NCBI RefSeq assembly: GCF_014199295.1
Contig: NZ_JACIJH010000007.1
Location: 62,001-126,000 of the forward strand
Direction: 5' to 3'
DNA from: Sphingopyxis panaciterrulae
Lineage (GTDB): Bacteria > Pseudomonadota > Alphaproteobacteria > Sphingomonadales > Sphingomonadaceae
DNA: 64,000 bases
Of the stretch, positions 25,419 to 33,537 are shown in pieces; the stretch's first letter is position 1; each line of letters opens with the position of its first letter. A program made the translations under genes and the position numbers. Below the pieces are notes generated by a model that was not told the origin of the DNA, did no database searches, and saw nothing but the letters and a program-made list of their open reading frames with translations.

Positions 25419-26711
25419 ATGACCGACCGCACTTCCTCGCCGACCGGGCGACCCAGCGCCCACCCTCCGCGGGTGGGTGTCGCCGTCCCGACCGGCGGGT
25501 TCAACATCCGCCTTGTCGCGACCGGCTTGCTGATCGTGATGGCGGCGATCTTCGTGACCGCCAAATATTTCCAGGACGTGCATCCGACGATCGGTTTCGT
25601 CCGCGCCTTTGCCGAGGCGGCGATGGTCGGCGGGCTGGCCGACTGGTTCGCGGTCACCGCGCTGTTCCGCCACCCGATGGGACTGCCGATTCCGCACACG
25701 GCCATCGTGCCGCGCAACAAGAACCGCATCGCCGACACGCTTGCGCGCTTTCTGCTGACCAATTTCCTGATCCCACGGTTGATCGCGCGCAAGATGCGCG
25801 AGGTCGACATCGCGGGCGCGGTCGGCAAATTCCTGTCGCAGCCGGCCGAGGGCGGCGGGCGGCTGCGGCTCGGCGCGTCGCGGATCATCGCCGACGCGCT
25901 GGGCGCGCTCGACCAGCAGCGGCTGGGCGGCATGGTCAAGTCGGCGATCGCCGACCGGCTGCGCGAACTCGACGTCGCGCCCCTGCTCGGCCAGGCGTTG
26001 CAGGCGGCGCTGGCCGAAGGGCGGCATCAGCCGCTGCTCGACGCGATGGTCAAATGGGGGTCGAAGACGCTCGACCTCAACGAGCATCTGATTCACCAGA
26101 TGGTCCACGACAATTCGAACGCGATCGTGCGCTTCACCGGGCTCGACGAGAGCATTGCGAACCGCATCGTCAAGGGGCTGGCGAAGCTGCTCACCGACAT
26201 GGCGGCCGAACCCGATCATCCGATCCGCCTGCGCGTCGAGGAGGGGCTGGCGAAGCTGGCGCTTGACCTGCAGCAGGACCCGGAGGTGCAGGCGAAGGTC
26301 GCGCGGGTGCGGGACGAACTGCTCGATAATCCGGCGGTCAAGCGCTGGCTCGACGGATTGTGGGAACAGGGCCGCGCGGCGCTGCTCAAGGCGGCGCGCG
26401 ATCCCGAAACGATGCTCGCGGGGCGGATCGGCGAGCTGGTGACGCAGTTCGGCGCCATGCTGGGCGAGGACGCGGGCATCAAGCACACACTCAACCGCTA
26501 TGCGCGCCGCGCGGCCGTCGGCGCGGTCGACAGCTATGGCGAGACGGCGCTGCGGCTGGTGTCGGACACGATCCGCGGCTGGGATGCGAAGACCATCACC
26601 GACCGGCTGGAAAATGCGGTCGGCGACGATCTGCAATATATCCGCATCAACGGGACGCTGGTCGGCGGGCTGGTCGGGGTGCTGATCCATGGGGTCGATG
26701 TGTTGCTATAG
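25419..26711 (+). CDS. DUF445 family membrane protein
   Basis: 430 residues from the ATG at 25419, which has GGAAGGG just upstream. An N-terminal membrane helix is followed by the family hallmark FAEAAMVGGLADWFAVTALFRHPMGLPIPHTAIVPRNKNRIA (residues about 65-105), long amphipathic helices, and a C-terminal membrane segment (NGTLVGGLVGVLIHGVDVLL). The biological role of DUF445 proteins is unknown. It lies 69 bases after the RND pump and may be cotranscribed. Confidence 0.9.
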   Translation: MTDRTSSPTGRPSAHPPRVGVAVPTGGFNIRLVATGLLIVMAAIFVTAKYFQDVHPTIGFVRAFAEAAMVGGLADWFAVTALFRHPMGLPIPHTAIVPRNKNRIADTLARFLLTNFLIPRLIARKMREVDIAGAVGKFLSQPAEGGGRLRLGASRIIADALGALDQQRLGGMVKSAIADRLRELDVAPLLGQALQAALAEGRHQPLLDAMVKWGSKTLDLNEHLIHQMVHDNSNAIVRFTGLDESIANRIVKGLAKLLTDMAAEPDHPIRLRVEEGLAKLALDLQQDPEVQAKVARVRDELLDNPAVKRWLDGLWEQGRAALLKAARDPETMLAGRIGELVTQFGAMLGEDAGIKHTLNRYARRAAVGAVDSYGETALRLVSDTIRGWDAKTITDRLENAVGDDLQYIRINGTLVGGLVGVLIHGVDVLL

Positions 26712-26715
26712 GGTT

Positions 26716-26763
26716 CGTCGCCCCTGCGAAGACAGGATCGCTGGCAATCTTGCAGGGACGACG
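26716..26763. repeat. REP-like inverted repeat between convergent genes
   Basis: CGTCGCCCCTGC at 26716-26727 is the near-perfect complement of GCAGGGACGACG at 26752-26763, with a 24-base loop. It lies between the tail-to-tail DUF445 and SDR genes and could also terminate transcription both ways. Confidence 0.65.
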
Positions 26764-26765
26764 GA

Positions 26766-27557
26766 TCAGACGCAGGTGACCAATCCCTCGCGATAGGATG
26801 GATAGCGCGGCGTCCAGCCCAGCAGCCGCTTCGCCTTGCCGTTCGCGACGCGGCGGTTTTCGGAATAGAAGGCGCGCGCGGCGGGCGACAGGCCGGCGTC
26901 GTCCAGCGATTGCAGCGGCGGCAGCGGGGCGCCGAGCAGCGCGCAGCCCCATTCGATGAGGCGGTTGCGATGCACGGGTTCGTCGTCGGCGAGGTTGTAG
27001 GTGCCCGGCGGCCCCGCGAAGGAGGCGATCACGCCGTCCGCGATATCGTCGACATGGATGCGGCTGAACACCTGTCCTGGCAGGTCGATGCGGTGCGCCG
27101 TTCCCGCGCGGATGCGGTCGAGCATCGAGCGGCCGGGGCCGTAGATGCCGGGGAGGCGGAAGTTGTAGAAAGTGCCGCGCAACGTGCACCAGGCTGCGTC
27201 GGCGGCGTTGCGGTCGGCGCGGCGGCCTTTGACCGGCGCGCCTTCGTCGACCCACGCACCGCCGGTATCGCCATAGACGCCGGCAGAGGAGAGGTAGCCG
27301 ACCCAGGTCGCCGGGGCGACGGCGATCGCGTCGCCATAGCTTGCCAGCACCGGATCGAAGGTGCCGTCCGGCGGGACCGACGAGAGGATGTGGGTCGCAG
27401 AGCGCAGTCTTTCAAGAACCAAGCCTTTGTTTTCAAAAGGAATTGTTCCCGTGCGGCCATCGCGCGTGGTCCCGCCGACATCCCAGCCGCGCGCGAGCAG
27501 GCGTTCTGCGAGCCGGCTCGCGGCATAGCCCATTCCGAAAATCAGCATATTGCTCAT
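26766..27557 (-). CDS. NAD(P)-dependent SDR/epimerase-like protein (YeeZ type)
   Basis: 263 residues. The nucleotide-binding start MLIFGMGYAASRLAERLLARGWDVGGTTR has the degenerate GxGxxA glycine motif of extended SDR proteins. YLSSAGVYGD supplies the Ser/Tyr region without the standard YxxxK, and FRLPGIYGPGRSMLDRIRAG and FSRIHVDDIADGVIA match extended SDRs. This fits the atypical YeeZ-like group, whose substrate is unknown. It is a single gene on the minus strand, divergent from pepN. Confidence 0.82.
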   Translation of the reverse strand: MSNMLIFGMGYAASRLAERLLARGWDVGGTTRDGRTGTIPFENKGLVLERLRSATHILSSVPPDGTFDPVLASYGDAIAVAPATWVGYLSSAGVYGDTGGAWVDEGAPVKGRRADRNAADAAWCTLRGTFYNFRLPGIYGPGRSMLDRIRAGTAHRIDLPGQVFSRIHVDDIADGVIASFAGPPGTYNLADDEPVHRNRLIEWGCALLGAPLPPLQSLDDAGLSPAARAFYSENRRVANGKAKRLLGWTPRYPSYREGLVTCV

Positions 27558-27616
27558 GGGCGGTCTTATTGCGCAGCGGACCGCCCAAGCCTAGGACAAT
27601 GACCAGCAGTCTTTTT

Positions 27617-27701
27617 CCGTTCGTGCTGGGCCTGTCGAAGCACCGTCCTTCGCCTTCGCGGGCAGAGAAGAACGGCCCTTCGACAAGCTGAGGGCGAACG
27701 G
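27617..27701. repeat. REP/BIME-like element, copy 1 (left of pepN)
   Basis: CCGTTCGTGCTGGGCCTGTC at the left and a complementary CGACAAGCTGAGGGCGAACGG at the right form a long imperfect inverted repeat with a loop of about 20 bases. A second copy in opposite orientation lies at 30440-30528 on the other side of pepN. It occupies most of the gap before pepN. Confidence 0.8.
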
Positions 27702-27727
27702 ATGATAGTTAGGACCCGACATTCGGC

Positions 27728-30322
27728 ATGACCGACGCATCCTCCACACCCGCTCTCCCCGTCACCATCCACCGCGGCGACTATCGCCCGCCCGAATGGC
27801 AGATTCCCGACATCGCGCTCGATTTCGAGCTGGGGATCGAGGCGACGCGAGTGACGGCGGCGCTGTCGGTCGTGCGCGCCGCCGCGGCGCCCGCGCCGCT
27901 GCTGCTGCGCGGCGACGGGCTGACCCCGTCCGCGGTGCGCGTCGACGGCGCGGTCTGGAACGACTGGCGGCTGGAGGGCAGCGACCTGATCGTCGACCTT
28001 GGCGACCGACAGGCGGCGACGGTCGAGGTCGATGCCGTCATCGACCCGTCGGCCAACACGCAGCTCATGGGCCTCTATGCCTCGAACGGCATGCTGTGCA
28101 CCCAGTGCGAGGCCGAGGGCTTCCGCCGCATCGCCTTCCACCCCGACCGGCCCGACGTGCTGAGCCGCTACCGGGTGCGGATGGCGGGGGACAAGGCGGC
28201 CTTTCCGATCCTGCTGTCGAACGGCAATATCATCGAATCCGGCGAAGGGGAAGGCGGCACGCATTGGGCGCTGTGGGAGGACCCGTGGCCCAAGCCCTCC
28301 TATCTCTTCGCGCTCGTCGCGGGCGACCTCGTCGTCAACCGCGACCGCTTCACGACGATGTCGGGCCGCGCGGTCGAACTCGGCATCTGGGTGCGCGCGG
28401 GCGACCTCGACCGCACCCATCATGCGATGACGGCGCTGAAGCACAGCATGAAATGGGATGAGGAGGTCTATGGCCGCGAATATGACCTCGACCGCTTCAA
28501 CATTGTCGCGGTCAGCGATTTCAATATGGGGGCGATGGAGAACAAGGGTCTGAACATCTTCAACACCCGCTATATCCTCGCCGACCCCGACACCGCGACC
28601 GATGCCGATTACGACGGGGTCGAGGGCGTCGTCGCGCACGAATATTTCCACAACTGGTCGGGCAACCGCGTCACCTGCCGCGACTGGTTCCAGCTCAGCC
28701 TGAAAGAGGGCTTCACCGTCTATCGCGACCAGAGCTTCTCGGCCGCCATGGGATCGGCGCCGGTCAAGCGGATCGAGGATGTTCGCGTGCTGCGCGCGGC
28801 GCAATTCCCCGAGGATGCGGGGCCGCTCGCGCACCCGATCCGGCCCGATAGCTATCAGGAGATTTCGAACTTCTACACCGCGACCGTCTATAACAAGGGC
28901 GCCGAGGTCATCCGGATGATGGCGACGCTGCTTGGGCCCGAGCGGTTCCGCAAGGGCACCGACCTTTATTTCGCGCGCCACGACGGCGAGGCGGCGACTT
29001 GCGAGGATTTCGTGCGCGCGATGGAGGAGGGCGGGGACATCGACCTGTCGCAGTTCCGCCGCTGGTACGAGCAGGCGGGGACGCCGAAGCTGCACCTCGC
29101 GCTCGCGCAGGAAGGCGAGGACTGGTTTCTCGACGTGACGCAGACGGTGCCGCCGACGCCGGGGCAGGACGACAAGGCGCCGATGATGATGCCGCTGCGC
29201 CTCGCCGCCTTCGCGATGGACGGCAGCGGGGCGGCGCTGCCCGATACGCTGGCGACGCTGACCGACGTGGTGCAGCGCATCCCGCTCGGCCGCTTCACGG
29301 CGCGGCCGGCGCTGTCGGTCAACCGCGGCTTCTCGGCCCCGGTCATCGTCGATTATGAGCGCGCGCCGGGCGAACTGGCCTGGCTTGCGGCACATGACGA
29401 CGATCCCTTCGCGCGCTATGAGGCGCTCCAGCAGTTGATGCTCGACACCTTGGTTGCGGCGGTATCGGGCGAGGCGAAGGGCCGCGAGGCGGTGATCGGC
29501 GCGGTGGCGCAGACGCTGACCGGCGCGGCCGACGACCCGGCCTTCGTCGCCGAGGCGGTGCTGCTTCCCAGCGAAGCCTTCATCGGCGACCAGATGGTGA
29601 CCGTCGACCCCGACGCGATCCGCCGCGAGCGGCTGGCCTTGCAGGCGGCGATCGGCGCGGCGCTGGAGCGCGAATGGCGGGCCATTCTGGCGCAGGCCGC
29701 GCCGCCCGCGACCGACCTCACCCCCGCTGCCAAGGGGCGCCGCCGTCTGCGCGGCGTCGCGCTCGCCTATCTCGCGGCGAGCGGGAAGGGCGATGTGCCC
29801 GGCCTCGCCTTCGCCATTTTCTCGAATGCCGACGGGATGACCGAGCGGCAGGCGGCGCTCGCGACGCTCGCGCACGGCGACAGCGACGAGCGCGCCCATG
29901 CGCTCGACATCTTCTATCAGCGCTATCGCGACAATCCGTTGGTGCTCGACAAATGGTTCCAGGTGCAGGCCTGGTCGCAGCGCGCCGATACGGTGGCGGC
30001 GGTCGCCGAACTGGCGCGGCACGCCGATTTCACCCTTGCCAACCCCAACCGCGTACGGGCGCTCTACGGTGCCTTCGCGGGCAATCAGGCGGCGTTTCAT
30101 CAGGCCGACGGCGCGGGATATCGCCTGCTTGCGGACCTCGTCATCGCGCTCGATCCCCGCAACCCGCAGACCGCCGCGCGGATGATCCCGCCGCTCGGCC
30201 GCTGGAAGCGCTTCGACGAGGCGCGGCAGGCGCTGATGAAGGCCGAGCTCGAACGGATATTGGCGCAGCCCGGCCTGTCGCGCGACGTGACCGAGCAGGC
30301 GTCGAAGAGCCTGATGGGGTAG
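27728..30322 (+). CDS. pepN: Aminopeptidase N (M1 family zinc metallopeptidase)
   Basis: 864 residues, the normal length for proteobacterial PepN. The substrate-binding GAMEN motif spans residues 268-272, and the zinc site HEYFH 304-308, with the downstream Glu in SLKEGFTVYRDQSF. The N-terminal beta domain and the C-terminal helical superhelix (about 540-864) are complete. It removes N-terminal residues from cytosolic peptides. The gene is flanked on both sides by inverted copies of the same REP-like element. Confidence 0.97.
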   Translation: MTDASSTPALPVTIHRGDYRPPEWQIPDIALDFELGIEATRVTAALSVVRAAAAPAPLLLRGDGLTPSAVRVDGAVWNDWRLEGSDLIVDLGDRQAATVEVDAVIDPSANTQLMGLYASNGMLCTQCEAEGFRRIAFHPDRPDVLSRYRVRMAGDKAAFPILLSNGNIIESGEGEGGTHWALWEDPWPKPSYLFALVAGDLVVNRDRFTTMSGRAVELGIWVRAGDLDRTHHAMTALKHSMKWDEEVYGREYDLDRFNIVAVSDFNMGAMENKGLNIFNTRYILADPDTATDADYDGVEGVVAHEYFHNWSGNRVTCRDWFQLSLKEGFTVYRDQSFSAAMGSAPVKRIEDVRVLRAAQFPEDAGPLAHPIRPDSYQEISNFYTATVYNKGAEVIRMMATLLGPERFRKGTDLYFARHDGEAATCEDFVRAMEEGGDIDLSQFRRWYEQAGTPKLHLALAQEGEDWFLDVTQTVPPTPGQDDKAPMMMPLRLAAFAMDGSGAALPDTLATLTDVVQRIPLGRFTARPALSVNRGFSAPVIVDYERAPGELAWLAAHDDDPFARYEALQQLMLDTLVAAVSGEAKGREAVIGAVAQTLTGAADDPAFVAEAVLLPSEAFIGDQMVTVDPDAIRRERLALQAAIGAALEREWRAILAQAAPPATDLTPAAKGRRRLRGVALAYLAASGKGDVPGLAFAIFSNADGMTERQAALATLAHGDSDERAHALDIFYQRYRDNPLVLDKWFQVQAWSQRADTVAAVAELARHADFTLANPNRVRALYGAFAGNQAAFHQADGAGYRLLADLVIALDPRNPQTAARMIPPLGRWKRFDEARQALMKAELERILAQPGLSRDVTEQASKSLMG

Positions 30323-30335
30323 GGTCCGTAAAAAG

Positions 30336-30359
30336 CCCTCTCCCCTTCAGGGGAGAGGG
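30336..30359. repeat. Short palindromic repeat, first copy
   Basis: CCCTCTCCCC-TTC-AGGGGAGAGGG is a nearly perfect hairpin 14 bases after the pepN stop. The same core occurs inverted at 30592-30611. It may act as the pepN terminator or as a REP unit. Confidence 0.7.
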
Positions 30360-30439
30360 TTGGGAGAGGGGGAAGCACGCACGCTGGCCCCTCTCAACTC
30401 CGGCTAGAGCGGCGTGCCGTAAATCTGCATCACTCATCC

Positions 30440-30528
30440 CCGTTCGCCCTGAGCTTGTCGAAGGGCTGTTCTTTCTTTCAAGCGTAGCAAGAAAAAGGAC
30501 GGTGCTTCGACAAGCTCAGCACGAACGG
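30440..30528. repeat. REP/BIME-like element, copy 2 (right of pepN, inverted)
   Basis: Begins CCGTTCGCCCTGAGCTTGTC and ends GCTTCGACAAGCTCAGCACG plus AACGG. Its reverse complement aligns along its whole length with the copy at 27617-27701. Together with the two short palindromes it fills the gap between pepN and the SMR gene. Confidence 0.8.
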
Positions 30529-30591
30529 AAAAAAGGGTGATCCAGATTTAATGCACGTCGCTTTAGCGCGCAAGCTCGCAAGCCTGCGTAT

Positions 30592-30611
30592 CTCTCCCCT
30601 GAAGGGGAGAG
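30592..30611. repeat. Short palindromic repeat, second copy (inverted)
   Basis: CTCTCCCCTGAAGGGGAGAG is the inverted counterpart of the palindrome at 30336-30359. Confidence 0.65.
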
Positions 30612-30658
30612 AGCCCGTATCCAGACTCCGCCACCGCTGGAAATCGTGGTCGCGCCGT

Positions 30659-30979
30659 TCAACTCGCCGCGAACAGCTTGGTCCCCACCACGCCGATCAC
30701 GATCAGCGCCATGAAGCCGATCTGCACCGCGCTGACTTTCTCGTCGAACAGGATGATCCCGCCGATGATGACCCCGACCGCGCCCAGCCCGGTCCAGATC
30801 GCATAGGCGGTGCCGGCCGAAATCTCGCGCATCGCGAAGGCGAGCAGCGCCATGTTGACGAAGCTCAGCGTCACCGGCACCGCAGAGGCCTGCCACGTCC
30901 CCTGCATCGCGGCCCATTTGAGGCTGAGCGCCCAGCAGATTTCGGTGAAGACGGCGATGGCGAGGATGATCCATCCCAC
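30659..30979 (-). CDS. sugE: SMR family exporter, Gdx/SugE-like (probable guanidinium exporter)
   Basis: 106 residues, four membrane helices. The essential Glu13 lies in FTEICWALSLKW and the family core GTAYAIWTGLGAVG in helix 3. The WALSLKW context resembles Gdx/SugE guanidinium/proton antiporters more than EmrE. The start is a GTG at 30979 with GAAAGGA seven bases upstream. The upstream 100 bases form a strongly structured leader that includes this ribosome site, which suggests riboswitch control. It is a single gene. The subtype is judged by eye. Confidence 0.88.
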   Translation of the reverse strand: MGWIILAIAVFTEICWALSLKWAAMQGTWQASAVPVTLSFVNMALLAFAMREISAGTAYAIWTGLGAVGVIIGGIILFDEKVSAVQIGFMALIVIGVVGTKLFAAS

Positions 30980-30986
30980 GAGCGAG

Positions 30987-31080
30987 TCCTTTCGGTCGGC
31001 GGGCTCGTCGGAAAGGTGCAGGGCCGGAAACCCGGAAAGAGGCGCTGCACGGGGCGACCTTCAGGTCGCGCGCGAGCCCC
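30987..31080 (-). promoter_or_regulatory. Structured 5' leader of the SMR gene, candidate riboswitch
   Basis: On the minus strand GGGGCTCG (31080-31073) pairs with CGAGCCC (31007-31001) and encloses two hairpins: GCGACCT/AGGTCGC (31069-31063 with 31060-31054) and GTGCAG/CTGCAC (31050-31045 with 31021-31016). Just after, CCTTTC (31016-31011) can pair with GAAAGG of the ribosome site (30993-30988), and the loop of that hairpin contains the 3' arm of the first helix. The two states are therefore likely to exclude one another. The conserved blocks of the known guanidine-I class were not found by eye. Confidence 0.6.
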
Positions 31081-31118
31081 CTAGAGGCGGCAGAGCGAAA
31101 TGGCAAGCACAGGCGCGG

Positions 31119-31733
31119 TCAGCCCGCGAGCCACCCCGCGACATCGCCCGCGACCTTGTTCGCCGCGGTGGTCAGCGCCTCGCCGACGCGCTTGGCCTCA
31201 ATCTTGCCGCCGATCGGCTCGCGCGCCTCGAAGCGGCGCTGGGTGACGCTCTTGCCGCCGGCACCCACCAGCATCGCCTGATAGACGACCACCGCCTCGT
31301 TCGTCGCCTCGTCGACGCCGAAGTCGAGGAGCTGGCCGGCGAGCTGCTCGCCCGGCGCGGTCAGATATTGGCCTTCGTCGAGGATGACGCGATTGGTGCG
31401 GGCGGCGACGGTTTCGGACAGCAGGCGCTGGAACAGGCGCTGCGGCGCCTCGACCCATTGCGCATCCTTGACATAGGCGATGCTGGCGTCGTCCTGCTGC
31501 ACCGGGATGCGCTGGGTGCGCAGCTTCTGCGGCGCGGTCGGGATCAGGATGGTCAGCGCCTCCGCCTCGCCCGTGGTGCGCGCCTGGCCGGCGGCGGGCG
31601 CGGCGTCGGCGGTCAGGGTCAGCAGGAAGGGCGGGGGCTCGCTGCCGAAGCTGACGCAGGCGGACAGCGTCGCCGCGCCGAGGGCGGCGAGCATCGGGGT
31701 GCGGAGGCTGCGGGACATGGTCGGATACCTCAT
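31119..31733 (-). CDS. ABC-type transport auxiliary lipoprotein (Mce/PqiC-like)
   Basis: 204 residues. A lipoprotein signal (LAALGAATLSACVSF) puts the mature protein on a lipid anchor, probably at the outer membrane. The body matches the auxiliary lipoprotein family tied to Mce operons: FLLTLTADAAPAAG, ILIPTAPQKLRTQRIPVQ, DAQWVEAPQRLFQRLL. It is thought to receive lipids at the outer membrane side. Its start overlaps the stop of the MlaD-like gene (ATGA), making it the last gene of the operon; an ATG at 31718 is an alternative start. Confidence 0.87.
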   Translation of the reverse strand: MRYPTMSRSLRTPMLAALGAATLSACVSFGSEPPPFLLTLTADAAPAAGQARTTGEAEALTILIPTAPQKLRTQRIPVQQDDASIAYVKDAQWVEAPQRLFQRLLSETVAARTNRVILDEGQYLTAPGEQLAGQLLDFGVDEATNEAVVVYQAMLVGAGGKSVTQRRFEAREPIGGKIEAKRVGEALTTAANKVAGDVAGWLAG

Positions 31734-32671
31734 GGCTTGTAATCGGGGAGCTTGCTGCCGCCGAGGACCGCGCCGGCGCCCTGCTGGTCGAGCTTGTCGG
31801 TCAGGCTCGACAGCGAGGCGGAGGTGCGGCGCAGGTCGCGGATCAGCGCATTGGCTTCGGGAATGGTCTTGTCGCTGAAGGTCTGGAGGCCCGGGCGGGC
31901 GTCGGCGATCGCGCCCTCCAGCGTCTTCATCGATTCATTGGCGGAGGCGAGCGTGTCGCGCAAATTTCGCATCGCCGGGTCGACGTTGCGGTCGATCGTC
32001 CCCTGGGTGGCGGCGGCGAGATTGCCGATCTGTTCGGCGGCGTTGCCCGTCTGCTGGATCGCGATGCGCGTGTCGGCGAGCGCCTTTTCGAGCGCGGGGC
32101 CGTTACGCGCGAGGATCGCGGTCGATTGCTCGACATTCTTCAGGATGCCGCGGATGCTCGCCTGATTCTCGTCGTCCGCCAGTTCGGCGAGCCGCTCGGT
32201 CAGCGTCGACAGGCGTTGCAGCAATTGCGGCGCGGTGTTCAGTATCTCGCCGAGGCCGCCGACGCGGTTCGGGATCACCGGCTTGCCGGCCGGCCCCTTG
32301 TCGGTGATCGGCGGCGCGCCCTTGACCGCGCCGTCGAGCGCGATCTGCGACACGCCGGTGAAGCCGACGCCTTCCAGCGCGGCGGTGGTGCCCTGAAGGA
32401 TCGGTACGCTTTCGTCGACTTCGATGCGCACGCGGACGAATTGCGGGTCGTCGCGCCACAGCTCGATCTGGCGCACCTGGCCGACCGGGACGCCGGAAAA
32501 TTGCACCTGCGATCCCTTGCTCAGCCCGTCGACCGACTGTTTGAAGAAGATGTCATACTCGCGCTTCGCGCCGCCGCTGTCGTTCGCCATCCAGACGACG
32601 AAGATCGCGATCGCGAGAGTGAAGAAGAGCACGAAGGCGCCCACCAGCACATTGTTCGAGCGAGTTTCCAT
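31730..32671 (-). CDS. mlaD: MlaD/Mce family lipid-binding protein
   Basis: 313 residues. One N-terminal membrane helix (NNVLVGAFVLFFTLAIAIFVVWM) precedes the MCE domain (YDIFFKQSVDGLSKGSQVQFSGVPVGQVRQIEL, about residues 40-120). A long helical region rich in Ala, Asn and Leu follows, of the type that forms a hexameric needle or tube. It carries phospholipids across the periplasm. It overlaps the ATPase gene by one base (TGATG). The longer C-terminus than E. coli MlaD (183 residues) puts it in the alphaproteobacterial group with extended tails. Confidence 0.92.
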   Translation of the reverse strand: METRSNNVLVGAFVLFFTLAIAIFVVWMANDSGGAKREYDIFFKQSVDGLSKGSQVQFSGVPVGQVRQIELWRDDPQFVRVRIEVDESVPILQGTTAALEGVGFTGVSQIALDGAVKGAPPITDKGPAGKPVIPNRVGGLGEILNTAPQLLQRLSTLTERLAELADDENQASIRGILKNVEQSTAILARNGPALEKALADTRIAIQQTGNAAEQIGNLAAATQGTIDRNVDPAMRNLRDTLASANESMKTLEGAIADARPGLQTFSDKTIPEANALIRDLRRTSASLSSLTDKLDQQGAGAVLGGSKLPDYKP

Positions 32672-33537
32672 CAGCTTTTCCTGTCGTGCGCGGCGCGGCC
32701 GTGCGACGTCGTCGCGGCGCGGCCGCGCGGCCCGTTGAAATAATCCTGTATCCACGGATGCTCGGTGGCAAGCAGTTCCGGGATGGTGCCGACCGCGATG
32801 ACCTTTTTCTCCGCCAGCACCGCGACCCGGTCGCAGGTCGCATAGAGCGAGTCGAGATCGTGGGTGATGAGGAAGACGGTGAGCCCCATCGTGTCGGCGA
32901 GCTCGCGGATCAGCTCGTCGAACTTGGCGGCGCCGATCGGGTCGAGCCCGGCGGTCGGCTCGTCGAGGAACAGGAGCGCGGGGTCGAGCGCGAGCGCGCG
33001 GGCAAGGCCGGCGCGCTTGACCATGCCGCCCGACAACTCGGCCGGATATTTGGGGCCGGCGTCGGGCGGCAGGCCGACCATCGCGACCTTGTAGGCGGCG
33101 ATTTCATCGAGCAGGGTCTGGTCGAGCCGCGGATAATATTCGCGCAGCGGCACCTGGATATTCTCCGCGACGCTGAGCGTCGAGAACAGCGCCCCGCCCT
33201 GGAACATCACGCCCCAGCGGCGGCGCAGGTCGCGCGATTCCTCGGCATCGGTGATGGTGTCGAGGGTGCGGCCATAGACCTCGATCTCGCCCGCGGTCGG
33301 CGTCTGCAGCCCGACGATCGAGCGCATCAGCACCGACTTGCCGGTGCCCGAACCGCCGACCACGCCCAATATCTCGCCCGAGCGCACGTCGAGGTCGAGA
33401 TGATCGTGGATCACCGCGTCGCCGAACTGGTTGACCAGCCCGCGCACGTGGATCGCGACGTCGAATTTCTCGGGGCGCACCGCGTCGGCGGACGCGATCT
33501 CCTGCCGGATTTCCTCCTGTTCCTCTTCGTCCACCAT
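32671..33537 (-). CDS. mlaF: ABC transporter ATPase of Mce/Mla lipid system
   Basis: 288 residues. Walker A is GGSGTGKS, the signature LSGGMVKRAGLARAL and Walker B LLFLDEPTAGLD, with the family's Q-loop MFQGGALFSTLSVAENIQVPLREY. An acidic N-terminal extension of about 25 residues (MVDEEEQEEIRQEIAS) precedes the domain. It powers lipid movement through the MlaE-type permease, whose stop overlaps its start (ATGA). Confidence 0.94.
   Translation of the reverse strand: MVDEEEQEEIRQEIASADAVRPEKFDVAIHVRGLVNQFGDAVIHDHLDLDVRSGEILGVVGGSGTGKSVLMRSIVGLQTPTAGEIEVYGRTLDTITDAEESRDLRRRWGVMFQGGALFSTLSVAENIQVPLREYYPRLDQTLLDEIAAYKVAMVGLPPDAGPKYPAELSGGMVKRAGLARALALDPALLFLDEPTAGLDPIGAAKFDELIRELADTMGLTVFLITHDLDSLYATCDRVAVLAEKKVIAVGTIPELLATEHPWIQDYFNGPRGRAATTSHGRAAHDRKS

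Noticed and set aside
21741..26690. A 1649-codon open frame on the minus strand
   Set aside because: It lies antisense to the RND permease and DUF445 genes and has the Arg/Asp/His-rich composition of a codon-position mirror in high-GC DNA. No domain was seen.
27617..27701. Inverted repeat as the end of an insertion sequence
   Set aside because: No transposase is present between the two copies and pepN is a housekeeping gene; a REP/BIME interpretation is simpler.
27566..30100. An 844-codon open frame on the minus strand
   Set aside because: Antisense to pepN, whose GAMEN and HExxH motifs settle the coding strand.
30987..31080. Leader called outright as a guanidine-I riboswitch
   Set aside because: The conserved blocks I remember for that class could not be placed by eye, so it is reported only as a candidate switch.
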